From positions 1-64,000 of the forward strand of contig NZ_SHLC01000001.1 in NCBI RefSeq assembly GCF_004217495.1: 64,000 nt of DNA, in the 5' to 3' direction. A model generated the notes under the pieces. That model was not told the DNA's origin and did not search any database. It saw nothing but the letters and a program-made list of their open reading frames with translations. The stretch comes from Microterricola gilva. GTDB lineage: Bacteria > Actinomycetota > Actinomycetes > Actinomycetales > Microbacteriaceae. Positions 18,648-27,510 of the stretch are shown one piece after another. Both the position numbers and the translations under genes were made by a program. The stretch's first letter is position 1. Every line of letters begins with the position of its first letter.

Positions 18648-19460
18648 ATGACTACGACACAGCGACACGACGGACGCGTCGTGATTGTGACCGGCGGATC
18701 GGCCGGGATCGGCCGGGGAGCTGCTGAGGTGTTTGCAGCCGAGGGCGCCCGCGTCGTCGTCCACGGGCTCACAGAGGACAACGTGCGGGAGGCCGTCGAC
18801 GCCATCGTCGCGGCCGGCGGCATCGCGGTCGGCATCCACGGCGACGTCGCGGAGGAGGACACCCACCGCCGGGCCGTCGAGCTCGCGCTGAAGGAGTACG
18901 GTCGGATCGACCACCTCGTCACCTCGGCCGGAATCCAGACCTATGGCGACGCCGCGACCACGAGCCCGGCAGACCTCGACCGCGTCTACGCCGTCAACGT
19001 GCGCGGCGTCTTCCTGGCCGTGCACGCCGCGATCGAGGAGATCCGCAAGAACCACGGAACGGTCACGCTGATCTCCTCGGTGCAGGGCGTCGCCACCCAG
19101 AACAACGTCGTCGGTTACACGATGACCAAGGGCGCGCTGAACGCGATGGCCAGGGCGCTCGCCGTCGACGAGGCCGCGTACGGTGTGCGGGTGAACGCCC
19201 TCCTGCCCGGTTCGGTCGACACGCCCATGCTCCGCACCTCGGCCGCTGAGTGGTCTGACGGCACCCCGGAGGGGATCGAGCAGACGATCGCGACCTGGGG
19301 TACATCCCACGCGCTCGGACGCGTCGGGCAGCCCCGCGAGATCGGGGCGGTGTGCTCCTTCCTCGCCAGCAACGAGGCGAGCTTCGTCACGGGCGCGGAG
19401 ATTCGCGTGGACGGTGGCCTGCTCGCCCGCATCGCGGCCGCGCTGCCCGTCAAGGACTGA
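18648..19460 (+). CDS. SDR dehydrogenase of the sugar-acid operon
   Basis: 270 residues from ATG 18648. Cofactor motif TGGSAGIG (about 14-21), a SAGI in place of the usual NNAG, catalytic SSVQG and YTMTK, PGSVDTPML, and the C-terminal FVTGAEIRVDGG. The residue after beta-2 is His/Gly rather than Asp (VVHGLTEDN), so NAD or NADP use is unclear. Candidate for the first step (sugar to lactone) or for oxidising a sugar-acid hydroxyl. Lies between the RraA-like and UxuA-like genes. Confidence 0.85.
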   Translation: MTTTQRHDGRVVIVTGGSAGIGRGAAEVFAAEGARVVVHGLTEDNVREAVDAIVAAGGIAVGIHGDVAEEDTHRRAVELALKEYGRIDHLVTSAGIQTYGDAATTSPADLDRVYAVNVRGVFLAVHAAIEEIRKNHGTVTLISSVQGVATQNNVVGYTMTKGALNAMARALAVDEAAYGVRVNALLPGSVDTPMLRTSAAEWSDGTPEGIEQTIATWGTSHALGRVGQPREIGAVCSFLASNEASFVTGAEIRVDGGLLARIAAALPVKD

Positions 19461-19507
19461 GCTCGCGGCATCCGCCGACGAGAAGATTTCTGAAAGGACC
19501 CAACCCC

Positions 19508-20557
19508 ATGCTTCAACTCAGTGAGTTCCTCCCCCCACGGCCGGAGTCGTCGTGGAAGCTCATCCGGCAGGCCGGCGTCGACAACGTCGTCGGTGTTCTG
19601 AACGGCGCGGAACAGGACCAGCGCATGTTCGCCTCGGTCGGCAGCGCCGGCTGGAAGCCGGACGATCGCGACGAGGTGCCGTGGAGCGTCGCGGCGCTCA
19701 AGCACAACATGGAGATCTACGAGAAGTGGGGCTTCACGCTCATCGCCACCGAGGACACGGCGCCGATGGACAAGATCCGCCTCGGCCTCGACGGCCGCGA
19801 CGAGCAGATCGACCAGTTCATCGAGCAGATCCGCTCGCTCGGGCACCTCGGCATCCCCACCATGGCCTACAACTGGATGGCGATCACCACGTGGGGTCGC
19901 ACCGACACCCGCCTGGTCGACCGCGGCGGCGCCTTCGTCACCGGCTACAACCAGAAGATCGCCCAGGCCGGCCCCGCACTGGCCCCGGAGGGCGAGATCT
20001 CCCGCGAGCAGATGTGGGATGCGCTCGACTACTTCCTCAAGGCCGTCGTGCCGGAGGCCGAGAAGGCCGGCGTGCGCCTCGCGATGCACCCGGACGACCC
20101 GCCCCAGCAGATCGACCGTGGCGTTCCCCGCATCATGAGCTCGGTCGCCAGCTACCGCCGCCTGCTCGAGATGGCGCCATCCGACTACAACGGCATCACC
20201 TTCTGCCAGGGCAACTTCGCCCTGATGTCCGAGGTCATCGACGGCGAGGTCGCGATTCCAGAGCTGATCCGCGAGTTCGGCACGGCGAAGATTCCCTTCG
20301 TGCACTTCCGCGATGTCAAGGGCACGGTCGAGGACTTCCGCGAGACCTTCCACGACAACGGGCAGACCGACATGGCCGAGTGCCTCAGGGCCTACCACGA
20401 CATCGGCTTCGAGGGTGCGATGCGCCCGGACCACGTGCCGACGCTCGAGGGTGAGACCAACGACCGTCCAGGCTACGAGATGCTCGGCCGCCTGTTCGCG
20501 ATCGGCTACATCCGCGGGCTCGAGCACGCCGCCTACGGGCACCCCTCGGCGCGCTGA
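19508..20557 (+). CDS. UxuA-family (D-mannonate dehydratase-like) dehydratase
   Basis: 349 residues, TIM-barrel dehydratase. Family residues present: MHPDDPP (His, Asp), the FCQGN with the metal Cys, PFVHFRDVKG (His, Arg, Asp) and AMRPDHVP with the final metal His, then the RGLEHA end. It is shorter than E. coli UxuA (about 394), as in many Gram-positives. It would dehydrate an aldonic acid to the 2-keto-3-deoxy acid. Mannonate itself is possible, but no uronate isomerase or reductase is nearby, so another aldonate is plausible. GAAAGG precedes the start; the stop overlaps the kinase ATG. Confidence 0.87.
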   Translation: MLQLSEFLPPRPESSWKLIRQAGVDNVVGVLNGAEQDQRMFASVGSAGWKPDDRDEVPWSVAALKHNMEIYEKWGFTLIATEDTAPMDKIRLGLDGRDEQIDQFIEQIRSLGHLGIPTMAYNWMAITTWGRTDTRLVDRGGAFVTGYNQKIAQAGPALAPEGEISREQMWDALDYFLKAVVPEAEKAGVRLAMHPDDPPQQIDRGVPRIMSSVASYRRLLEMAPSDYNGITFCQGNFALMSEVIDGEVAIPELIREFGTAKIPFVHFRDVKGTVEDFRETFHDNGQTDMAECLRAYHDIGFEGAMRPDHVPTLEGETNDRPGYEMLGRLFAIGYIRGLEHAAYGHPSAR

Positions 20558-21573
20558 TGACGGAATCGGCCGCGCCAGAGCCTGAGCTCGTCGAACTGCT
20601 CGAGCGCATGGCGCTGGTGGAGCCCGGTGAAACGGTTCAGGCCGAAGCGCTGACCGGCGGAGTCTCGTCCGACATCTGGCTGGTGCGGAGTGAAGCTGGC
20701 TCGTTCGTCGTCAAACGCGCCAGGGCGCGGTTGAAGGTCGCGGCCGAATGGCACGCGCCCATCGACCGCGGTGCAGCGGAGGAGGCGTGGCTGACGTTCG
20801 TCGCCGGCGCGGTTCCCGGTTGCGTGCCCCGGGTGCTCGCCGTCGACGAGGAGAGCTTCGCCATCGCGCTCGAGTACCTGGATGCCGCGGAGTATCGCAA
20901 CTGGAAGGTCGAGCTGATGGCCGGCCGCGTCGACGTCGGCGTCGCGGCCGCCCTCGGCAGCACGCTCGGGCGGATCCATGCCGTGAGCGCCAGCACGCCG
21001 GGGCTGCCAGCACAGTTCGCGAACCAGGATCTGTTCGAGTCGCTGCGCATCGAGCCCTATCTGTTGCGCACCGTCGAGGCGGTTCCGGAGGCGGCTGCGG
21101 CTCTGGATGCCGTGATCGCCGGCCTGCGCGAGCCGGGCCGTGCCCTCGTGCACGGCGATCTGAGCCCGAAGAACATCCTGGTCGGGGCTGGGCCCGTGAT
21201 CCTCGACGCGGAGTGCGCGACGTGGGGGGACCCGGCATTCGATGCCGCGTTCTGCCTCACCCACCTCGCGCTGAAGCAGGTGCACCTCCCCGAGCACGCG
21301 GCGGAGCTGCGCCTGGCCGCCGAGGCCTTCGAACGGGCGTACCTCGACGAGGTCGTCTGGGAGGACGCGGCAGAGACGCGGGAACGGATCGCGCGCATCC
21401 TGCCGGCGCTGGCGTTGGCCAGGGTGGCCGGCGCCTCGCCGGCCGAGTACCTCGACGACGCCGAGCGCGCGCGGATTCGAGCAAGTGCGGTGCTGGCCCT
21501 CAACACGGGGCGGGCACTGGGAGATGTGTTGGGCGAACAGGCTGGAGAGACAATGACTGGAGTGCGGCAATGA
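20557..21573 (+). CDS. APH-fold small-molecule kinase
   Basis: 338 residues, aminoglycoside/choline/methylthioribose-kinase fold. Nucleotide-lobe Lys in SFVVKRARARL, catalytic loop VHGDLSPKNIL (H-x-D-x5-N, about 202) and metal Asp in VILDAECATWGDP. It overlaps the UxuA-like gene by one base and the enolase-like gene by four (ATGA), so translation of all three is coupled. In this setting a sugar-acid or hydroxy-acid is a more likely substrate than an antibiotic. The phosphorylated product may feed the enolase paralogue. No characterised close relative is recognised. Confidence 0.82.
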   Translation: MTESAAPEPELVELLERMALVEPGETVQAEALTGGVSSDIWLVRSEAGSFVVKRARARLKVAAEWHAPIDRGAAEEAWLTFVAGAVPGCVPRVLAVDEESFAIALEYLDAAEYRNWKVELMAGRVDVGVAAALGSTLGRIHAVSASTPGLPAQFANQDLFESLRIEPYLLRTVEAVPEAAAALDAVIAGLREPGRALVHGDLSPKNILVGAGPVILDAECATWGDPAFDAAFCLTHLALKQVHLPEHAAELRLAAEAFERAYLDEVVWEDAAETRERIARILPALALARVAGASPAEYLDDAERARIRASAVLALNTGRALGDVLGEQAGETMTGVRQ

Positions 21574-22829
21574 GTGGCATGATCACGGCGGTTCACGGCC
21601 GCCGGGTGTGGGATTCCCGCGGACTCCCGACCGTCGAGGTCGAGGTCGAGACCACGGGTGGCGCACGCGGCAGGGGCATCGCCCCGGCCGGCGCGTCGAC
21701 GGGGCGCCGTGAGGCGATCGAGCTGCGCGACGGGGGCAGTCGCCTCGGCGGCAAGGACGTCTCCCAGGCCGTCGGCCTCGTGCGTTCGCTCGTCGAGCCG
21801 GCGCTGCTGGGTCTGGATGTCGCGGACCAGGCGGGAATCGACGCCGTCCTCGACGGGCTCGACGCCGATCCGCAGCGCGCGAACATCGGCGGCAACACCA
21901 CGACGGCCACCTCGCTCGCCGTGCTCAACGCTGCGGCTGCCGTGCGCGGCATCCCGAGCTGGCAGGTGTTGAACGCGGCTCCGAGCCACATTCCGCGCCC
22001 GCAGATCCAGATCATGGGCGGCGGGGCGCATGCGGCACACCGCACGGCGGTGCAGGACTTCATGGCCTACCCGCTCTCCGCAACTTCGATCGGCGATGCG
22101 CTCGCCGACGTCGCCGAGGTCTACCGCGCCGTCGGCGAGGTCATGGCCAGGCGCGGTCCGAAGCACGGTGTGGCCGACGAGGGCGGGCACTGGCCAGACG
22201 TCAGCGGCACGGAGGACGCCCTCGACGTGCTCGTTGCCGGCATTGAGCTGGCGGGCATGAAGCCGGGCGTCGACATGGGTATCTCGCTCGACATCGCCGC
22301 CAGCCAGTTCCACACCGCAGGCGGCTACCGCGTCGGCGAGGAGAGCTACTCGAGCGCCGAATGGATCGAGAAGCTGCTCACCATCTGCCGCAGCTACCCG
22401 GTGATCACGCTCGAGGACCCGGCCGATGAGGACGACCCGGCCGGGATGCGGCTCGCCGTCGCGGGCGACGCGGCCGTCATCGTCGGCGACGACTACCTCG
22501 TGACGAGCGCCGATCGCGTGCGCCGCGCTGCCGACGCCCGCGAGGTCGACTCCGTGCTGATCAAGGTCAACCAGGTCGGCACCGTCAGCGGGGGCGCGGC
22601 CGCCGTGGCCGCGGCGAGGGAGAAGGGGCTGAGCGCGATCGTCTCCGCACGCTCCGGCGAGACCGAGGACGTCGCGGTCGCACATCTCTCCACCGGCTGG
22701 TCGGCCGACATCGTCAAGGTCGGCTCGATCACCCGCAGTGAGCGCACGGCGAAGTGGAACGAGCTGATCCGCATCGACGAGGCGCTCGGCGGCCTGCCGC
22801 TCGCCCCGGTGGTGACGCGCGCTCGCTGA
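21570..22829 (+). CDS. Enolase paralogue with altered active site
   Basis: 419 residues, full enolase fold. Conserved relative to enolase (yeast numbering): loop Ser39 in AGASTG, His159 in GGAHA, Glu211 in ADEGG, metal ligands Asp246 (SLDIAA), Glu295 (LEDPADEDD) and Asp320 (VGDDYLVT), base Lys345 (IKVNQVGT), Arg374 and Ser375 (RSGETED), Lys396 ([11 protein letters not shown]). Changed: His373 is Ala (VSARSGET instead of VSHRSGET), Glu168 is Asp (VQDFM) and DSRGN is DSRGL. The four metal and base positions being intact argues for a working enzyme with a different phospho-substrate. It is coupled to the kinase gene and ends the operon, so it is not the housekeeping eno. Confidence 0.85.
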   Translation: MSGMITAVHGRRVWDSRGLPTVEVEVETTGGARGRGIAPAGASTGRREAIELRDGGSRLGGKDVSQAVGLVRSLVEPALLGLDVADQAGIDAVLDGLDADPQRANIGGNTTTATSLAVLNAAAAVRGIPSWQVLNAAPSHIPRPQIQIMGGGAHAAHRTAVQDFMAYPLSATSIGDALADVAEVYRAVGEVMARRGPKHGVADEGGHWPDVSGTEDALDVLVAGIELAGMKPGVDMGISLDIAASQFHTAGGYRVGEESYSSAEWIEKLLTICRSYPVITLEDPADEDDPAGMRLAVAGDAAVIVGDDYLVTSADRVRRAADAREVDSVLIKVNQVGTVSGGAAAVAAAREKGLSAIVSARSGETEDVAVAHLSTGWSADIVKVGSITRSERTAKWNELIRIDEALGGLPLAPVVTRAR

Positions 22830-22853
22830 TCCTCGCCCACCCCGCGTGCCACG

Positions 22854-22881
22854 AGGCGCCCCGTCATCCGACGGGGCGCCT
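22854..22881 (+). terminator. Terminator of the sugar-acid operon
   Basis: Perfect 12-bp arms AGGCGCCCCGTC (22854-22865) and complement (22870-22881) with a 4-nt loop, followed by TTCG, 24 bp after the enolase-like stop. Confidence 0.8.
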
Positions 22882-22939
22882 TTCGCGTACAGCCGACTCC
22901 CAGCCACCTGCCTTTCGCCTGCGTCCACAATTTGGTAAA

Positions 22940-22960
22940 CTTGAGTCACATCGACTCAAG
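22940..22960. promoter_or_regulatory. HAIR box (HspR operator)
   Basis: CTTGAGT (22940-22946), 7-nt spacer, ACTCAAG (22954-22960), a perfect match to the HspR-associated inverted repeat; the palindrome extends by AA/TT on both sides. A TAAACT -10-like hexamer (22936-22941) overlaps it, so bound HspR would block the promoter of the ClpB-type gene 67 bp downstream. Confidence 0.9.
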
Positions 22961-23026
22961 TTTCATCGACCGTCAGCCGCCGATGCGGCATCCGACGGTC
23001 GAGCAGTGCACGGAAAGGAACACACA

Positions 23027-25177
23027 ATGCAGCCAGGCCAACAGCCACCCCAGGAAGACGCCAAGAGCGCCCTCGAACAGTACGGCGTTGACCTGACCGC
23101 GATCGCGGCGAGCGGCAAGCTCGACCCCGTGATCGGGCGGGACGCCGAGATCCGCCGGCTCAGCCAGGTGCTGACCCGGCGCACCAAGAACAATCCCGTG
23201 CTCATCGGTGAACCGGGCGTCGGCAAGACCGCCGTCGTCGAGGGCCTCGCCCAGCGCATCGTCGCCGGCGACGTCGCCGACTCGCTCAAGGGCAAGCGAC
23301 TCGTCTCGCTCGACCTCAGCGCGCTCGTGGCCGGCGCCATGTACCGCGGCCAGTTCGAGGAGCGGCTGAAGAGTGTGCTCAAGGAGATCAACGAGTCCGA
23401 CGGTGAGATCATCACCTTCGTCGACGAGCTGCACACCCTGATGGGTGCAGGCGGCGGCGAGGGCTCGGTCGCGGCCTCCAACATGCTCAAGCCGATGCTC
23501 GCCCGCGGTGAGCTGCGCCTGATCGGCGCGACCACGCTCAACGAGTACCGCGAGTTCATCGAGAAGGATGCCGCCCTCGAACGCCGCTTCCAGCAGGTGT
23601 TCGTCGGCGAGCCGAGTGTCGAAGACACCGTGGCGATCCTCCGCGGGCTGAAGGGTGCGTACGAGGCGCACCACGGAGTGACGATCAGCGACGGCGCACT
23701 CGTTGCCGCGGCATCCCTCAGCAACCGGTACATCACCTCGCGCCAGCTTCCAGACAAGGCGATCGACCTCGTCGACGAGGCGATGAGCCGACTCAAGATG
23801 GAGATCGACTCCTCCCCGGTTGAGATCGACCAGCTGCAGCGCCAGGTCGCGCGGATGAAGATCGAGGAGCTCGCCCTCAAGAAGGAGAAGGACGACGCCT
23901 CAAAGGAGCGCCTGACCAAGCTGCGCGAGGAACTCGCGGAGAAGAGTGCGGAGCTGGGCGTGCTCGAGGCCAGGTGGGCCCGCGAGAAGGCATCGCTGAC
24001 GGCCGTCGGTGACCTCAAGAAGCAACTCGACGAGGCCACCCGCGCCCGTGACCGTGCGATGCGCGAGGCCGACTACACCGAGGCGTCCAAGCTCGAGTAC
24101 ACGACGATCAAGCAGCTGCAGGAGCGGCTGGCGGCAGCGGAGCAGGCCGAGAACGACCCGATCGAAGACCGCATGGTCAACGAGGAGGTCACCGAGGAAG
24201 ACATCGCAGCGGTCATCGCCGCGTGGACTGGAATCCCCGTCGGCCGCCTGCTGCAGGGCGAGACCGAGAAGCTGCTGCACCTCGAGAACGAGCTCGGCAA
24301 GCGCCTGATCGGCCAGAAGAAGGCCGTCGCCGCGGTGTCGGATGCCGTGCGCCGAACGCGTGCCGGAATCTCCGACCCCGACCGTCCAACCGGCTCGTTC
24401 CTGTTCCTCGGCCCGACCGGCGTCGGCAAGACGGAGCTCGCCAAGGCTTTGGCCGAGTTCCTCTTCGACGACGAGAAGGCGATGATCCGCATCGACATGT
24501 CCGAGTACGGCGAGAAGCACACCGTTTCGCGTCTCGTCGGCGCCCCTCCCGGCTACGTCGGCTACGAGCAGGGTGGACAGCTGACGGAGGCCGTGCGGCG
24601 GCGCCCGTACTCGGTGATCCTGCTCGACGAGGTCGAGAAGGCGCACCCGGAGGTCTTCGACGTGCTGCTGCAGGTGCTCGACGACGGTCGGCTCACCGAC
24701 GGTCAGGGCCGCACGGTCGACTTCCGCAACGTCATCCTGATTCTCACCTCGAACCTCGGTTCGCACTTCCTCGTTGACCCGTCGTTGACCTGGAACGAGA
24801 AGGAGACGGCGGTGCAGCAGTTGGTGCGCCAGGCCTTCAAGCCCGAGTTCGTCAACCGACTCGACGACATCGTCGTGTTCTCGGCGCTCTCGCAGGAGGA
24901 GCTCGGCGAGATCGTTGAGCTCTACATCGACCGACTGTCGAAGCGGCTCGCCAGCCGCAGGCTCACGCTGGCGGTGACGCCGGACGCCAGGCGCTGGCTG
25001 GCCGAACGTGGCTACGACCCGATCTACGGGGCGCGACCGCTGCGGCGGCTCATGCAGCACGAGATCGACGACCGGCTCGCGAACGCGCTGCTCGGCGGCG
25101 CCGTGCGAGACGGCGACCTCGTGCGGGTCGACCTCGCGGCGGACGGCGACAGCCTCACCGTCGGCTCTACGGTATAG
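23027..25177 (+). CDS. clpB: ClpB-type disaggregase lacking the N domain
   Basis: 716 residues from ATG 23027. It begins almost directly with AAA domain 1 ([14 protein letters not shown]; Walker A GEPGVGKT at 61-68), then a long coiled-coil middle domain (about 280-430, [13 protein letters not shown]), then AAA domain 2 (Walker A GPTGVGKT about 462-469; Walker [15 protein letters not shown]). The long middle domain and absence of a ClpP-binding loop make it ClpB rather than ClpC. The usual N-terminal repeat domain of about 150 residues is missing, and no upstream in-frame sequence encodes it. Controlled by the HAIR box upstream, so part of the HspR regulon with dnaK. Confidence 0.9.
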   Translation: MQPGQQPPQEDAKSALEQYGVDLTAIAASGKLDPVIGRDAEIRRLSQVLTRRTKNNPVLIGEPGVGKTAVVEGLAQRIVAGDVADSLKGKRLVSLDLSALVAGAMYRGQFEERLKSVLKEINESDGEIITFVDELHTLMGAGGGEGSVAASNMLKPMLARGELRLIGATTLNEYREFIEKDAALERRFQQVFVGEPSVEDTVAILRGLKGAYEAHHGVTISDGALVAAASLSNRYITSRQLPDKAIDLVDEAMSRLKMEIDSSPVEIDQLQRQVARMKIEELALKKEKDDASKERLTKLREELAEKSAELGVLEARWAREKASLTAVGDLKKQLDEATRARDRAMREADYTEASKLEYTTIKQLQERLAAAEQAENDPIEDRMVNEEVTEEDIAAVIAAWTGIPVGRLLQGETEKLLHLENELGKRLIGQKKAVAAVSDAVRRTRAGISDPDRPTGSFLFLGPTGVGKTELAKALAEFLFDDEKAMIRIDMSEYGEKHTVSRLVGAPPGYVGYEQGGQLTEAVRRRPYSVILLDEVEKAHPEVFDVLLQVLDDGRLTDGQGRTVDFRNVILILTSNLGSHFLVDPSLTWNEKETAVQQLVRQAFKPEFVNRLDDIVVFSALSQEELGEIVELYIDRLSKRLASRRLTLAVTPDARRWLAERGYDPIYGARPLRRLMQHEIDDRLANALLGGAVRDGDLVRVDLAADGDSLTVGSTV

Positions 25178-25190
25178 CAGCGAACACCAG

Positions 25191-25223
25191 ACGTGGCCGT
25201 CCCGGATGCCGGGGCGGCCACGT
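25191..25223 (+). terminator. Terminator after clpB
   Basis: ACGTGGCCGTCCC (25191-25203) pairs with GGGGCGGCCACGT (25211-25223), one wobble, 7-nt loop, 13 bp after the stop. Confidence 0.7.
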
Positions 25224-25308
25224 CCGCGTTCCCCACTCCACGGCGGCTGAGCGAGGAACGAGCGAAGCCCTGATGCCCTGGATTCGGCCACTGTGCCGCG
25301 CGCAAGCG

Positions 25309-25314
25309 TAGGCT
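25309..25314 (+). promoter_or_regulatory. -10 box TAGGCT of a leaderless transcript
   Basis: TAGGCT ends 6 nt before ATG 25321; no Shine-Dalgarno is present. Confidence 0.5.
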
Positions 25315-25320
25315 CGTTCC

Positions 25321-26370
25321 ATGCGCGCAACAGTGATCCACGGTGAACGAGACATCCGCCTCGACGAAGTGCCCGACCCGGTGCTGGCTCTGCCGACCGA
25401 CGCCATCGTGCGGGTCGTCGCCGCCTGCGTCTGCGGCTCCGACCTCTGGCCGTACCGCGGCGTCACGCCCACCCACGAGCCGCGCCGCATCGGCCACGAA
25501 TTCGTCGGCATCGTCGAGGAGGTCGGCGGCGCCGTCACCGCGGTCAAGCCACGTGACTTCGTGATCGCCCCCTTTTATCACTGCGACTTCAGCTGCGCGA
25601 ACTGCCGGAACGGCGTCAGCACCTCCTGCCTGCACGGCGGCTGGTGGGGCGCCACCGACGAGTCCGGCCACTTCGTGGACGGAGCACAGGGCGAGTTCGT
25701 GCGGGTGCCGAACGCCGATGGCACCCTCGTTGCGACCCCGTCGCTTCCGGATGCCGCGCTCGTGCCGAGCCTGCTGACACTGGCCGATGTCATGGGCACC
25801 GGCCACCACGCCGCCGTCTCGGCCGGCGTCACCCCCGGCAGCACCGTCGCGGTCGTCGGTGATGGCGCCGTCGGCCTGTGCGCCGTGATCGCGGCGAAGC
25901 GCCTCGGCGCCGCCCGCGTGATCGCGATGTCACGGCATCCCGAACGGCAGGCCCTGGCCCTCGAATTCGGGGCGACCGACATCGTCGAGGAGCGCGGCGA
26001 CGAGGGCATCGCGCGCATCCAGGAGCTGACCGACGGCATTGGCGCCGACTACGTGCTCGAGTGCGTCGGCACCAAGGAGTCGATGGACCAGGCGATCCGC
26101 TCCACCCGCCCCGGCGGCATGGTCGGCTACGTCGGCGCCCCCAACGGCGGCCCTGAGCTGCCGGTGCGCCCGCTGTTCAACCGCAACGTCGGTGTCAACG
26201 GCGGCGTCGCTCCCGTGCGCAACTACATCGACGAACTGCTGCCGGAGGTGCTGGCCGGCGTGATCGAGCCCGGCCGTGTCTTCGACGTCGAGCTGCCGCT
26301 CAGCGAGGTCGCCGAGGCGTACGCCGCCATGGACGAGCGTCGGGCGACCAAGGTGCTGCTGCGGCCGTAG
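25321..26370 (+). CDS. Zinc-dependent medium-chain alcohol dehydrogenase
   Basis: 349 residues. Catalytic-zinc residues in ACVCGSDLW (Cys) and IGHEFVGIVEEVGG (His-Glu), structural-zinc cysteines in CDFSCANCRNGVSTSC, and the NAD(P) Rossmann motif VVGDGAVGLCAV (about 178-189). The second Rossmann strand ends IAMSRHPER, suggesting NADP preference. Broad family oxidising alcohols or reducing aldehydes; substrate unknown. It appears monocistronic and leaderless, convergent with the GNAT gene (15-bp gap). Confidence 0.88.
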   Translation: MRATVIHGERDIRLDEVPDPVLALPTDAIVRVVAACVCGSDLWPYRGVTPTHEPRRIGHEFVGIVEEVGGAVTAVKPRDFVIAPFYHCDFSCANCRNGVSTSCLHGGWWGATDESGHFVDGAQGEFVRVPNADGTLVATPSLPDAALVPSLLTLADVMGTGHHAAVSAGVTPGSTVAVVGDGAVGLCAVIAAKRLGAARVIAMSRHPERQALALEFGATDIVEERGDEGIARIQELTDGIGADYVLECVGTKESMDQAIRSTRPGGMVGYVGAPNGGPELPVRPLFNRNVGVNGGVAPVRNYIDELLPEVLAGVIEPGRVFDVELPLSEVAEAYAAMDERRATKVLLRP

Positions 26371-26385
26371 CGGACACCCGCTCCG

Positions 26386-26913
26386 CTAGGCCGACTCCGA
26401 GCGCTCGGATTGCCGGGCGCGCCGCATCACCAGATGCGAGTCCTCGGGCGAGCCGGCAGCGTCGACGAAGCACAGGTGGCGGTAGAGGCGGTGCGCGGCA
26501 CGGTTCTGTCTGAGCAGGCTCAGCGTGACCGGCACGTCGTCCGCGTCCACTCGGCGGAGCAGCTCGATGAGCGCCGCTGTGCCATGCCCCGCGTTCCGAT
26601 GCGCGGCAAGGACCGCAATGTCGACGATGCGCACGCGCTCCGGCAGCCAGTGAACCAGCAGACGCCCGACCGGCATGCCTCCGTCGGGCGCCGGCGAGAG
26701 GATGATGAGGCTGTCCGCCTCCGGGTAGAGGCGCTCGTACTGCGTGCTCTGCGCCGCCCACTGCATCGAGAGGAAGAGCTCCCGGACGCCGTCGTCAGGC
26801 AGCGCAGCAAGCTCCGCTTCGCGGCTCTCCGCGAAGAGATCCCTGAGCAGCCCGGTGTCGTCCGGCGAGGCTGCCCGGAGCACGGAGACGCCAACGGGTC
26901 GGCGGTCAGTCAC
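26386..26913 (-). CDS. GNAT N-acetyltransferase linked to the tail-collar operon
   Basis: 175 residues with a GNAT fold: VDIAVLAAHRNAGHGTAALIELL carries the acetyl-CoA pyrophosphate loop (R-N-A-G-H-G-T), followed by LSLLRQNRAAHRLYRHLCF, the usual N-x-x-A-x-x-L-Y motif. It is the last gene of the minus-strand operon, 24 bp after the third tail-collar protein, and the short gap argues that it belongs to that module. Its target (protein or small molecule) is unknown. Confidence 0.82.
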   Translation of the reverse strand: MTDRRPVGVSVLRAASPDDTGLLRDLFAESREAELAALPDDGVRELFLSMQWAAQSTQYERLYPEADSLIILSPAPDGGMPVGRLLVHWLPERVRIVDIAVLAAHRNAGHGTAALIELLRRVDADDVPVTLSLLRQNRAAHRLYRHLCFVDAAGSPEDSHLVMRRARQSERSESA

Positions 26914-26937
26914 GGTGCCAGGTGCTCGATCGGGCCG

Positions 26938-27474
26938 CTATGGGCGTGGAGGGAAGACGCCCTGCAGTGCGATGGCGAAGTAGAGCGTGAGGTAGGGCGG
27001 CATGTTGTTGTGCGGCTGATCGTCGCCGGCGGACGAGAGGCCGGCTGGGCTGAGCTTGGTGATGCCGGGGGCGTTTTGTTCGGCGTAGCTACGTTCCTGC
27101 GCACGCCCGTAGCGTGGCGCCGCAAGCATTCTGCCCTCCGCCGAGTTCGAGGTTCCGGAGATGGGAAGCGCGTTCAGTGCGTGCCCGTGCGCGGGGATCT
27201 CCGATTCGAGAAGCGTCACGGTCTGCCGGCCGCCCTGCTCGCCGAGAGAGCGGAGGCTCAACCCCGGGCCTTGCCCTGGGTGCATCGGAAAGGAGCCGTT
27301 CAGGTTCGGAAGAGCGAAGGTGGTCTTGCCGTCACCGCCATAGGTGGTTCCGAGCAGCGAGAACAGGGCGGTGTTCTGCGACAGCGGCAGCAGCTGACCG
27401 TCGCACCACGCCCACCCTTGGGGCGCGAAGTTGAACGGGAACATGCGAATCTCGGCGACGAACGGATCGGCCAT
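26938..27474 (-). CDS. Phage tail-collar (Mdp-like) protein 3
   Basis: 178 residues. Tail-collar domain pattern at residues about 3-62: VAEIRMFPFNFAPQGWAWCDGQ, LP-x-x-x-N-x-A-L-F-S-L-L-G-T-T-Y-G-G-D-G, then FALPNLNGSFPMHPGQG. C-terminus PYLTLYFAIALQGVFPP is the conserved end of microcystin-dependent-protein-like collar proteins. No signal peptide. It is the longest and most divergent of three consecutive paralogues and has an extra insert at about 105-145. Such proteins trimerise in phage fibres; here no phage structural gene is nearby. Confidence 0.85.
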   Translation of the reverse strand: MADPFVAEIRMFPFNFAPQGWAWCDGQLLPLSQNTALFSLLGTTYGGDGKTTFALPNLNGSFPMHPGQGPGLSLRSLGEQGGRQTVTLLESEIPAHGHALNALPISGTSNSAEGRMLAAPRYGRAQERSYAEQNAPGITKLSPAGLSSAGDDQPHNNMPPYLTLYFAIALQGVFPPRP

Positions 27475-27510
27475 GCTGGTGTCCTTTGGATCGAGAGGTG
27501 GGTCGCCCAG

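Noticed and set aside
20557-21573. Aminoglycoside resistance gene
   Set aside because: The fold matches, but the operon is carbohydrate catabolic and coupled to dehydratase and enolase-like genes.
21570-22829. Housekeeping enolase (eno)
   Set aside because: Catabolic operon context, coupling to a kinase and loss of His373/Glu168 make it unlikely to be the glycolytic enzyme.
21057-22949. 630-codon minus-strand frame
   Set aside because: Antisense to the kinase and enolase-like genes, whose motifs are unambiguous.
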